Of a stretch of DNA of 64,000 bases, positions 12,166 to 22,500 are shown one piece after another (position 1 is the first letter of the stretch; every line of letters begins with the position of its first letter). The notes below the pieces were generated by a model. The model searched no databases, was not told where the DNA came from, and saw nothing but the letters and a program-made list of their open reading frames with translations. The DNA lies in contig OZ020244.1 in NCBI GenBank assembly GCA_963971285.1, positions 22,630,001 through 22,694,000 of the forward strand. Reading direction: 5' to 3'. The position numbers were made by a program, and so were the translations under genes. This DNA comes from Astropecten irregularis. Lineage: Eukaryota > Echinodermata > Asteroidea > Paxillosida > Astropectinidae.

Positions 12166-13192
12166 TTATTTCGTACATGCTGGGTTAGAAAAAGTGCAAG
12201 TTCTGTTCTGTGACCTTAATTAACCAATGATGTACACGCCCTTTAAAGGCTTCCTACTACTATGTAATCTCAATGCAGATATTTCTCTTCATGAGTTTTG
12301 AAAGGGGAGTTGTGGGTCCACAGTGAGTTGAATGTACAGTGAGTTGTATGTCTATAGGTCAATTCATACTAGTGAGTTAAAGGTCGATACTCAAGTTGCA
12401 TATCCCTAAGTTATCAATTGGTACGTTCACAGTGAAGTTACAAATCTTGAGTGGTGCATTGTGTTACAGATCATTAAGATGTATGTAGCTGCATATGTGG
12501 AGATGATTCTAAGGTGCCACGTGATTAAACATGTTAAAACGGGAAATTCCCAAATGATGAATTTTCTTTTAAAGCTGCAAACTGGCATGTCCACAAAAGG
12601 CTTCACCAAATACAACACCTTCTGCATTTGGCACAAGGTGAATTTGCAAAACACAAATGGCAAATTTAAAGAAGTTTCAAAAAAACTGATGTTAAACTTT
12701 AAACATCTATCAACATTTAAAAGATTTTTTCAGTTAACACGAAACTGGACAAGTCAAGGAGCAAAACGTAGCAACTGCACCATGCCCCCAAAAGACAATT
12801 TTAAAATTAGCAGCTAAACACAAACTAATTAATTTCTAAATATTACCCCCGGCTTTTCTCTTGATTGCTTTAAAAAACTGCCATGAAAAACATAATTTAG
12901 TAATTTTGTGTGGAAAATTGTGTTGATTGTAACACACATTATTGGCATTATGAAGCATATAAAAAAGTGTAAGAATGCCTTATTTTAAACATATAGTAAC
13001 ATCGAAAAATAAATAGTGGTACAAAAACATGCATCTGAAAATCAGCATTTCTTGGCAGCTGGCCCAACGTAAAGTAAAAAGGGATTAGAAGTGATGAAAA
13101 AAAAGTATCAAGCATCTGCCAAATCCTGGACTCTGTGTCATACCATCAGGTCCATTAAAACCTATCCAGTGATTCTGACAGAATCAGGACAT

Positions 13193-13311
13193 GGGGTCGA
13201 TTTCACCAAACTCATTGTAACTTTTGATGTATTACAGCCCGATGTGGGATACGATGGGTTATCCTTCGTAACTAAAATAATGATCGATCGTGGGGCTTTG
13301 TGAAATCGACC
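13193..13311. mobile_element. Short TIR element (GGTCGATTTCACAAA)
   Basis: Starts GGGTCGATTTCACCAAACTC and ends GGGGCTTTGTGAAATCGACC. The copy at 14935-15080 has the same ends and the internal GATCGATCGT. About 120-145 bp, no coding capacity. Confidence 0.75.
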
Positions 13312-13379
13312 ATGTGGCTTACAAGACACTTTCAGCACTGTCAAACAAATGCAACAGTGTGCTGTACTCCTACAAAACC

Positions 13380-13546
13380 TATTAAAATCTAGCAAAATAG
13401 TTTTTAAATACCAGTTAATCAGCCAAAATAATGACCTGAAATTTATAAAAATGCTTTGAGTTAGGAGGGCCTGACACGTTTCAATCCTAGCAGGATAAAG
13501 AACATACTGGGATCGAAACCCATCAGGTCAGGCCCTCCTAACTCCT
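13380..13546. repeat. GGAGGGCCTGAC palindrome repeat
   Basis: GAGTTAGGAGGGCCTGAC at about 13458-13475 pairs with GTCAGGCCCTCCTAACTC at 13527-13544. A leading segment AGCCAAAATAATGACCTGAA recurs at 63345-63415 and 63870-64000, and a related one at 32265-32370, each followed by a GGAGGGCCTGAC-like core. So this is a dispersed repeat of at least four copies. Confidence 0.7.
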
Positions 13547-14313
13547 AAGCAAAATAGTTTTTCGATGGATTTTCAATGATCATTGTTTGTTGAAATAACA
13601 ACCAAACATTAAAGTAAAACACAGCTTTTGCCTTTTCAATGTGACTGTTTCGCCATCTCATAATCTTTCATTGCTCTGCTATAACTGCTTCTCGTCAAAA
13701 TTTTTGTTGCTGATTAAATTGTTTGTTATCTGCTGTACGTATATCAAAAACAGAAAATAAATTGCTTTCCTTGAATACCAACAAAATAAATACGCTTACT
13801 CTCTCTAGAAAAAAGTAGAAACAATCTTATTTACAGTATATTACAGTTACAATGGCATTGCCTTAAAGAGCTGAATGTGGATGACATCTGCCCAAGTCTA
13901 AACCCCTCGATTTTGTCCTTAAATTGGTTCAAAAATGCTGGAATATTTTAATGCATAGGTGTTTAAATTGAACAGGTTTCACTGAAGGTGCTTTGCATAG
14001 TGAAGCTTGTGTATAATTCAAGCCCATAAGAACTTTTCAACTTTGTTTTCAAATCTTGATAAATCTTGTTCAACTATCTTTATGCTGACTGCAAATGAAA
14101 AAATGCAAAATGCAAAAAAGTTTTTTATTTCAGTTTAAAAATTTCAATACAAACAGGATCATACAAGTCATCATTTCTTAAATGATGAAATTGCAGTTTT
14201 TCGTGAATAGTGCCTGAAATGTGAAGCCAGAGGACTTCTGGCACAAACTGTGAAAGTAAAATGAAAGTAATGTAATGTATAGAGACGTCCTCTTTTCAAC
14301 CCCACCCTACAAT

Positions 14314-14547
14314 CAGGGGCCAATTTCATAAAACTGTTAAGCACAACAATTTGCTAAGCATGACATTTCTGTGTTAATAAAAACAGGATTAACAACCAAA
14401 TATCCACGTGTTGTGTATCACTTGTGATAGTTCTTTGGCTGTTGTTCATTGACCATGGAATTTTCAATGGTGGTTTGTTTTATTGGGCGAGACATTTTTG
14501 TCCTAAGCAAATTGTTGTGCTTAATAGTTTTATGAAATTGGCCCCAG
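14314..14547. mobile_element. GGGGCCAATTTCAT TIR element, copy 1
   Basis: The ends are inverted: CAGGGGCCAATTTCATAAAA against TTTTATGAAATTGGCCCC. The TIRs run on through TTAAGCACAACAATTTGCT for about 40 bp. The core contains GTGTTGTGTATCACTTG. Other copies are at 35290-35542, 53947-54040 (partial) and 58382-58626. Confidence 0.8.
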
Positions 14548-14934
14548 AATCTGAACCCTGCCTGCCCCTTATACTGCAGGTGTATTATGTACTCAATGAC
14601 ATGCCATGTCATTGAATGGACTGTGTATAATTATTATCACTCAAGTGACGGATAAGTGAGGCCACGCCCAATAATATCACATAAACGATGATGAATAGAT
14701 AATTAATTTATAAGTCAAAAGCGAAATTTGGACCAAGCTCCGAAGGTTTTATTTTGAAATTTAAATACCAACTGGGCATACTTCTGTGTAATTTTGTCAA
14801 TCCTCTTTAGACACATTAACGAGTTGAATATTAAGTAGCATATATCACCAAAAGCAATCACTACTGATGACCTTGCATTTCAGTATACATGAATACAAAA
14901 AGGCACTTATTGTTGCTTTTCCTTATCAAATCAA

Positions 14935-15080
14935 GGGTCGATTTCAACAAACTCATCGTAGCTTACTAAGTTACTATCGATTGTAGGACTTGTGATGCAT
15001 TGCAGGCCTACATCCCTTACTATGGGTTATCTTTCATAACTCGAGTTACGATCGATCGTAGGGCTTTGTGAAATCGACCC
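14935..15080. mobile_element. Short TIR element (GGTCGATTTCACAAA), copy 2
   Basis: Same ends as 13193-13311, spaced 145 bp. It lies about 130 bp downstream of the stop of the minus-strand gene, so probably within its 3' UTR. Confidence 0.7.
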
Positions 15081-15208
15081 CTAAACTCTTAATTCTCCAA
15101 GACATCTTGCACTACCTATTCAACTCCACCATGTACTGAGCATTTCAAGTGATGTCCTTCCTCCCTCGAGGAGAGAAGGGGTGGGGGGAACATTCCTCAG
15201 GAATGGTG

Positions 15209-18200
15209 TCACATGATTGATGAGAGGTTCTTCCTCGAGGAATAGGTGCGCAGTGGCGGCTTCGTCTCCCAAGGCAACTGTGGATTTTTGACGAGCGACA
15301 GAACGTGGCATTCACTTGCAGCTAGGTTGGAGATGTTGGTGTGTGCCGAGGACCTCTCCGTCATGAGCCTCGACTCTGCAGCTTTATTGTTTCCCAGTGT
15401 GCTACTGGGGCTTCTTTGCACTTTTCCACTATTGACGCCACTGCTGAGGTGGTGGTTATTGTTTTGATCAGAGACGCTGTTACTGTCGGACAGAACTGCA
15501 GGACTCTGTTTCAATTCAAGCTGAACAGTCCTGCAACTCTTCTGAAAGACTTCCTTTGGCTTGTTAGGGCAAGCTGTTTTACCTTTGGCGAGAGCACTCT
15601 GCATCGGTGCCTTCTTTTGCATGGACTGTCTAGAAGGTTTGGCTGCCTTCCGAGGTTTCTTTGGTATGCTGGCCGAGTCTTTGGCAGAACTCCTCAACCT
15701 GTATGCCCTCTTTAAGCCTTTATCCTCCCCCGATGTTTCGCTGGACACTTCCGCATCAGTGCTTGAGCCAGCAACTACATATTTAACTGAAGTAGCGGCC
15801 CTAAGGTTGTACGAGTGTCCATGTGGAGGCGATCTTGCCCGGCTCATCTCTGCAACTGGTTCTGCTGCATCAACCTCATTTCCAGGGATTTGTTTCCCTT
15901 CTTCTACCTTCTTTTCATCAGGAGACGAAATGACCAGCATTTCATTTGCTCTGTCCAGAATACTGTGTTCCATCTCCTGCTGGCGCTTCTCTTCGTTGAT
16001 CGGAAGAGAAAAGCTCTTTGGAGAGACTCTCTCCACAGCTTCAAGCTCATTTTTGTCGGCTTCCAGAATGACACTTGTTTTGTCTGTAGCAGGTGAAGAG
16101 CTTTGCACTTTGCCAGCTCTGACAGGTGCCTTTGTCTTGTCAAGGGGGAGTACTTTCTCCTTCTTTAACGTCGAAGTGTCTATTGCTGTTCTCTTGCCAC
16201 TGACTGACCAGCTGGTGTTCATGTCTTGGACCAACTCAAACTCGCTGCAGTCAGAGTCAGAGAACGAGTCCCCAGTGTTGTTATCTTGATCGGGATGTGC
16301 CACTGGTTTTTTCAGGTCACCGTTTCCACTTGGAATGCTCTGCACTATCTGCATCATGTTGCTTGACAGCAGAGATGTCTCAGACTTTGTATCTTGATCA
16401 AACTCCCTGCATCTGAGTGAACATCCACCAGCCTTGGGCGAGTCACGTTTGGCAGTCAAAGCTACTGACTGCCCATTACAAAAAGCTGAAGTCCTCACGG
16501 AACTTTCACCCTCCAATGCTGAGCCTGAATGGGCATTAAGGAACCCCTTATGTTCAACCTCTGGCATAGTAGTGGGTTTCTCCAAGCACCTTATGGCACG
16601 ATCATCTGATGACTCTCCCAGTGTGGGTTTGTCAAAAGATGCTGGAATTTTCAGTTCTGTTAACAGATCAAACTCTTGACTGGCAGCACACAATAGTGAC
16701 CCAAAGAGTTCCTTTTTTGACTGATTGGGAACTTGAGATTTTGGATTCTGTGGCGACCCTTTCAAGATTACATGGCAAGCACTGCTGTCCATTTCTCTAC
16801 TGTTCCTATCAGTACGTGAAGGTGTTTCTTTGAGAGGGCTTAAGCACAGAGTATCCTTGTTGGATGCTGTTGTAGATGTTAGTGTTTCGGTAATTGATAC
16901 TAAGGCATTGCACTCTGTGATCAAAGGATGGTGGATTGTCGATGCCTTGGGTGCAGTTATGCAACCGTTCTTAGGAGTTGATGTTTTGATTGCTGCTTGT
17001 TGATTAGTGGATTGCTTGTTGATGGATTGTTGCTCCACTATTGACTGTTTAGTGGAAAGTGATTGTTCAGCTGGCATTTTATGGACTGCAAACTTCTCCT
17101 TAACCGACCTGCAAACAGTCAAATTTCGGTTTATAGGAGAGCACTGGTTCACCATGTCGTCATCAGTTACCTTTGTGTCTAGTGTTAAATGTGGCTTGAG
17201 CGATGGATGTGGCTTAATCTTGGTTCTTCTTCCAGGCTTTGACTGATGGTTTGACCACTGCTGGTCTGCTTGGTTTGTGTTTTCCGTCTCCCGGTTTTTT
17301 ATCTGTGGGCGAGAAGAAAGTTTATCAGTTGCATCGTGGTTGGTTGGTGACAGAATTGTCAACTGTGGGTCTGGCTCCTTGGAATTAAACTCAGCTGGCA
17401 TTGAGAGCTGCTCCGTTGAATTCTGTTTGGAAAAGCATTCACAAGAATGTATCCCGCTTGGCTGGTGTCTGGTTGATGCATTGCGAGTCGATTGCTGACT
17501 GACTGTCTGTTGGTTGATACTTGGGGTGCTAGCGACCTTGTCTGTACTACAGAGGTTGCCTCTGAGTCTCCTGATTGTGCTTTCCAGGCTATTTGCTTCT
17601 TTCTTTGGCTCGTCCTCTGGTTCCAGTATCATCCAATTTTGGGAGTTTGAGGAACCAGGATCTGTGTCGCACAACGAATCCCTCTGGCAGCTGTGGTATT
17701 CTGGCGCCCACAAATCAAAATCACACCAGCCGGGAGTGTCTGACACAGGGTTTTCGTGACTTGTAATTGATTTGACGGCGGTCCACTGCAAACCTTGCTC
17801 GGTGATGGGGTCGGGGGTGACTTCATCAGCGATGATGCTGCTGGTCTCTGAGGGTTGGTCAACATTCTGGAACCACCTGTCGACTTCTTCTGTGGTCATC
17901 TCGTTGGGATGGACATCCACCAAGGAATCCGTTAATTCCTGGAGGAACTCCACATCAACCATAAAATCTGTGCTTCCCACTTTCTGCCTATCTTGGCATT
18001 CAGGAGAGGATGTGGACTGCAGGTTATTTTCACTCTCCGTGCCTGGAAATTCACTGACCAGCTTATCCAGGTTTTCAAAAGTATCTACGGGATTTGTGTT
18101 GCATTGTTTTCCTGGAGTTGACATTTCAATCACTTCGGATGGCTGATTTCTCAACCCAGCAGCAGCTGGAATGTCTGAGTCAACATGCTGGATACTTTCG

Positions 18201-19570
18201 AGGTCAGTCCTGTTTATTCCATTCTGAAAGAGATGGTCATCACTTCCAGATGAAGCAAGGACTTCAGAGGTGTTTTGCGTGTTTGTCTCCTCAAGTCCAC
18301 TCAAGTCCTGGTCTTTGCAGAGTTCCTGAGCCAGTCTATCCTCCTGTACAGGAGGGAGGCTATATGAATGGTCTACTTCCGGTGGCAATATGTCAGCAGT
18401 TGTGCTTTCCTCAACATGCATAGAAGGAAGCCTGTACAGATCTTGTCTGTCCAGAGTGGCTTCAGAAGTGTCCAGCTGTGCGGCGTCACTAGTGTTGCGG
18501 GGATCAGCGTCACGTAGAGGCAGCATCTCCTGACATGCTTTGCTTTCCTCGGCATGCATGGAATCAAGCCTGATCAGATCTTGTCTGTCCAGAGTGGCTT
18601 CAGAAGTGTCCTGCTGTGTGGCGTCTCTGGTGATACAGGGATCAGCATCATGTGAAGGCAGCATCTCCTGAGATGCTGTGCTTTCCTCGACATGCATGTC
18701 ATGAAGCCTGTACAGATCTTGTCTGTCCAGAGTGGCTTCAGAAGTGTCCTCCAGTGTAGTGTCTTTAGTGCTGCCAGAATCAACGTCACGTGAAGGCAGC
18801 TTCTGCTGACATGCGTTTACCGAGGCAACACATTTTAGATCCAGGGGGTCATTTCTGTGGGAATGCGTAGAACATTGTGCTTCTTGATCATGGTCATCCC
18901 CAAGCCAGTGGGGACGCCACGTCATATCAAGCCACAACATACTGGACAGCCAATGCAGTTCAGAATCTGTCTTGATCCTCCTACATTCATCTCCATCCGA
19001 GAGATCCTGTGTTTCATTCGAGACATCCTCAACGATTCCTGTTTTTCTCCGGGTGGATCTGGCCTTGTTTTCCTTGTCCTCTTGACCCTTCTGATCGTCG
19101 GCGCTCTTCTTGACGTACATCTTCACAGTCACCTCCTGGTGAGGTAACTTGACCTGCACATTCAGCATGGTGCTGCTGTGTAGGTACTGGAGGCACTGGC
19201 CCCGCAGGAACTTCCAGTCCACCACGGGGCTGATGGTAGTCGGCAAGAGGCTGTACATGCAGTGGACCAGGATGCAGCTGAGACAGGACGGCAGGAGGGG
19301 TGCTGCTGGGGCCTCCACCATGCTAGACTTATGCGCCCTATCAAGCTCTGCAAACAGCTCCTTCGTCGGCGTGATGCCGAAGGCTGTCAGGAGACACAGA
19401 CACTTGAGACTGCTGTCTCCTCCGAGAAGCACACTGAGCTGGTTGCACAGGGCCGAGTTGTTGGTGTCGATATGGCTGGAAGTGAGAAGGTTGCTTTGGG
19501 GATCTTCAAGAGGCTTCTGTATGGCCATCAGACAAAGGTTTACACAAAGAACCAGGGAAATCTCACCAAC
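15209..19570 (-). CDS. 4.36-kb terminal coding exon of the unknown gene
   Basis: A single uninterrupted frame of 1,453 codons plus stop. The acceptor is TTTTTCTTTTCCTAG just before 19570, and the first codons read VGEISLVLCVNLCLMAIQKP, continuing the helical domain from the previous exon. An internal ATG at 19528 is not the start. Frames on the plus strand across 15246-19621 are shadows of this exon. Confidence 0.85.
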   Translation of the reverse strand, partial: VGEISLVLCVNLCLMAIQKPLEDPQSNLLTSSHIDTNNSALCNQLSVLLGGDSSLKCLCLLTAFGITPTKELFAELDRAHKSSMVEAPAAPLLPSCLSCILVHCMYSLLPTTISPVVDWKFLRGQCLQYLHSSTMLNVQVKLPHQEVTVKMYVKKSADDQKGQEDKENKARSTRRKTGIVEDVSNETQDLSDGDECRRIKTDSELHWLSSMLWLDMTWRPHWLGDDHDQEAQCSTHSHRNDPLDLKCVASVNACQQKLPSRDVDSGSTKDTTLEDTSEATLDRQDLYRLHDMHVEESTASQEMLPSHDADPCITRDATQQDTSEATLDRQDLIRLDSMHAEESKACQEMLPLRDADPRNTSDAAQLDTSEATLDRQDLYRLPSMHVEESTTADILPPEVDHSYSLPPVQEDRLAQELCKDQDLSGLEETNTQNTSEVLASSGSDDHLFQNGINRTDLESIQHVDSDIPAAAGLRNQPSEVIEMSTPGKQCNTNPVDTFENLDKLVSEFPGTESENNLQSTSSPECQDRQKVGSTDFMVDVEFLQELTDSLVDVHPNEMTTEEVDRWFQNVDQPSETSSIIADEVTPDPITEQGLQWTAVKSITSHENPVSDTPGWCDFDLWAPEYHSCQRDSLCDTDPGSSNSQNWMILEPEDEPKKEANSLESTIRRLRGNLCSTDKVASTPSINQQTVSQQSTRNASTRHQPSGIHSCECFSKQNSTEQLSMPAEFNSKEPDPQLTILSPTNHDATDKLSSRPQIKNRETENTNQADQQWSNHQSKPGRRTKIKPHPSLKPHLTLDTKVTDDDMVNQCSPINRNLTVCRSVKEKFAVHKMPAEQSLSTKQSIVEQQSINKQSTNQQAAIKTSTPKNGCITAPKASTIHHPLITECNALVSITETLTSTTASNKDTLCLSPLKETPSRTDRNSREMDSSACHVILKGSPQNPKSQVPNQSKKELFGSLLCAASQEFDLLTELKIPASFDKPTLGESSDDRAIRCLEKPTTMPEVEHKGFLNAHSGSALEGESSVRTSAFCNGQSVALTAKRDSPKAGGCSLRCREFDQDTKSETSLLSSNMMQIVQSIPSGNGDLKKPVAHPDQDNNTGDSFSDSDCSEFELVQDMNTSWSVSGKRTAIDTSTLKKEKVLPLDKTKAPVRAGKVQSSSPATDKTSVILEADKNELEAVERVSPKSFSLPINEEKRQQEMEHSILDRANEMLVISSPDEKKVEEGKQIPGNEVDAAEPVAEMSRARSPPHGHSYNLRAATSVKYVVAGSSTDAEVSSETSGEDKGLKRAYRLRSSAKDSASIPKKPRKAAKPSRQSMQKKAPMQSALAKGKTACPNKPKEVFQKSCRTVQLELKQSPAVLSDSNSVSDQNNNHHLSSGVNSGKVQRSPSSTLGNNKAAESRLMTERSSAHTNISNLAASECHVLSLVKNPQLPWETKPPLRTYSSRKNLSSIM

Positions 19571-22500
19571 CTAGGAAAAGAAAAACATAAACAAAATCTG
19601 AATATCATTTCGTTTTTTTAAATATAAATACATGTACATGTATGAGAATTCAATACCGACAATTCATAAAACAGCGCCTCCAAGAGTTAGTGCAAAACGT
19701 TAGCCAATCACAATGCTCGGAATCTGTCGACCTAAATGCACAACTTGAAAGGGTCGACTGATTCCACGCATCGTGATTGGCAAATGCATTGCAAACTCTT
19801 TGTTTGTGAATCGCCCGTAAACACACTTTGATACAAGATTTCTAAACTACTTTCCAACATTTATTAGATTTAGGGGATAACAATGGTCCACTGGTTTGTG
19901 GCTGATGGAAAAACAGCCATTGCAACTAATGGGCAAATAAAATAGTCTAGCGGGCTAGAAATCAAAATGATTTATACAATATCAGAAATCAAATGAAAAT
20001 CTCAGGTTACAACATAAATACCATGCTATTGATTTGTATTAAATTAAAGTACCAGGAGTGCTTTTCTAAACAGCAATAACCATCTTACAATTAGTAGCAT
20101 TTGACTTTTCAAAGGGCCACAAAAATTCATTAGAATTGGCTATCATACTCGTAAAACTGTTCCATTAACAAGACCAAAGTACATCTCCTACACGGGTTTG
20201 ATACAATGATTAAAAGGCATATATGTACAACATTGATAACAAACCAAAACAGAAATGTTCACAGATAATTTAAAGGGTACATTGTATAAAGATGGTGATG
20301 GTAGAAAATTGTTTCTACCTGAAATCCAGAAAAGAGTAAAACCAAACACCAAAATAATTTGATCTTGGCAAGATAAAAAAATGAGACAGCTATTCCCACA
20401 CAATTTGGCGTAATAATTGCAACGTGTTTTTTTTCGTTTTCTTCTGTTTCCAATGATCATTGGAAAGCTGAAAATTTCAAAGATTTGTTTTTATTCCATG
20501 ACAAATCAAAATGAGCAGCCTGCAGCTGCGATGTCACCTTTAACTTTTAAATTCAAGAATCCCCACATATTACACCAAAGCAACACTGTTAAAAATATCA
20601 TTCTGATGTCATTCACTGCTTCACAAAACAAACTTGTATGAAACACAGAAGTTAGGAAAAAATACACAAGGCAAGGGAATTTGTAAAAAATACAATTTGT
20701 CTTTTAGCGTGAGTAATGTTGATTCATGTTTTCTGACAATGCAATTTTGTGAAAGACAGACCCAACATGCACAGGCGTAACATATGAAAGACTGATCACC
20801 CATAACCACCTTCCTTATAATAATGATTCTGAATTTATTCCGCGCACACATCTGTCCAAAGACACTCGAGGCGAACATAATATTATCCCTGATCATTGGG
20901 TCATAATTAACATTCCTGAAACTATCTCAACTCCCTGGGGAGTATACAGCCCCGGCTACTTTAAAGCGCACAGGGGCTAATCAAACCACAAAGGCATTTC
21001 AACCCTCACAGGTACCCATTTACACCTGGGTGAAGAGGAGCAATGTGTGACAAAGCGTCTTGCCCAAGGACGCAAGCATCACAAGCCCACGGCTGGATTC
21101 GAACCCACAATCTGCAGATTGACCACAAGATCTTGAGGTTGACATGCCAGACCACTAGGTCACAGCATTCCACGTGCTCCTAGGGGTGACTTCACATGGG
21201 ATTTGACAGTCTGTTAATATTGTGGGAATAAACTTAATCTGTCTATTATGAGCCAACCCAGTCATGGCAATTTCCCCCTCTCGGCACATATTCCCCAGGA
21301 TCCTCACCTTGTCATGGATGGCCTTGACTAGGTTCAAGATGAAGGTTGGTTCGTGGACGATGAGCTTGCCAATACTCAGTACCTTGGACTCCAATGCCTC
21401 CTTGTCATGGCCAGTGCTGTTCCAGAGAAGGGCCACCCAGAGCAAGGTTATCTGCTGGAGGTTGCACGGGGCAATCGTCTTTTGGCCTGGGAGAGGGGGG
21501 AGTGGGAGGGGGAGAGGGGAGAGAAAGAAATCAGAACACAGTTTCAAGTCCATCCTGATATTCCTGATATTAGCCAGAGTTGCACGTACATCATAAGCTT
21601 GACAACTGTTTTGAACAGGAGTCTCTTTAGACTCTTTGGGGACAGCAAACAGGCATGCCTTCGCCATTGTTCTCCACTTCCTGCAATTTTCTGCTGATTC
21701 TTGAGAAATGAAAAGTGGCAACGAACAATTGACTGGAACGGGATTCGAACCAGCGACCTTTGGAATACCGTACAGGCACTCTTTCCAACTGAGCTAACCA
21801 GCCCCACATTGGTGGCGTCCCTAGTAGTAAATTATCTTTGTCCAGTCAGTTAAAGTGTGTGTACAACGTTGGTAAAGGTGACAGAACAGCACTCACACTT
21901 TGTCTGATCCAGCATGTACATGAAATAATTGAGCTCAATCTGACATCTGAGTCCCGAGAAAACAGCAAACACCAGACTCAAGTTTTCTTATAAAACATAA
22001 AGACTGATCTTGAACTTACCAAGCTAAAAAATGTTTTTGGTGTTTGGTTCTATTCTTTATGGATAAAAACACCATTATGTTTCTACCAGCACCATCTTCA
22101 TACCCTGAAAGTTATATGTAAATCTGTAAACATTTCTGTTTTGGTTTGTTACCAATGTTGTATATGCCCTCTAACCTTGTGGTTATTTGATGACTCTTGA
22201 GAATATTTAAACTGCCATTAGTCTTGAGCGACAAACAATGAGTATTGGACAGATGGAGCAGGACAGGGATGACCTGCACTACATATTTGCTAGAGTACTT
22301 ACACCACTCCTTGCAAAGCAGCATCTCAGCAGTCAGGAGAGCAGCTGGCATGCAGTACTGACTCAGTGCCTTTGCTGTAGGGTACAGCTGCTCCATAGAC
22401 TGCAGAACCTTGATCTGAAAATACAGCCAATGACATGAACGTCAGGTCAAGAATCCTTCCTTTCATCAATACACAGTTTAGGCATTGGCAGCAGGGAGAT

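Larger units (their letters stand above)
5575..15208. other. Convergent 3' flank of IPO9 and the minus-strand gene
   Basis: No convincing coding exon on either strand. It must hold the IPO9 3' UTR and the 3' UTR of the gene at 15209-24105. An AATAAA at about 10016-10021 followed by a TG-rich stretch is a candidate IPO9 polyadenylation site, but many AT-rich alternatives exist. The rest is repeats listed separately. Short frames at 6118-6483, 7911-8165, 11889-12188 and 12461-12817 have no recognisable product. Confidence 0.6.

Noticed and set aside
12461-12817. 118-codon plus-strand frame as a small gene
   Set aside because: AT-rich composition, no recognisable domain, no start context or splice partners, and an opposing frame of similar quality.
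15246-19621. Many plus-strand frames of 60-242 codons across this stretch
   Set aside because: They are antisense shadows of the 1,453-codon minus-strand exon, which has an in-phase acceptor and continues upstream exons.
21155-21721. A 188-codon minus-strand frame taken as one exon
   Set aside because: Only 21308-21486 is exon; a pyrimidine tract plus CAG lies at 21487 and a GTGAGG donor at 21307, and both join neighbours in phase. The rest is intron and part of SINE sequence.
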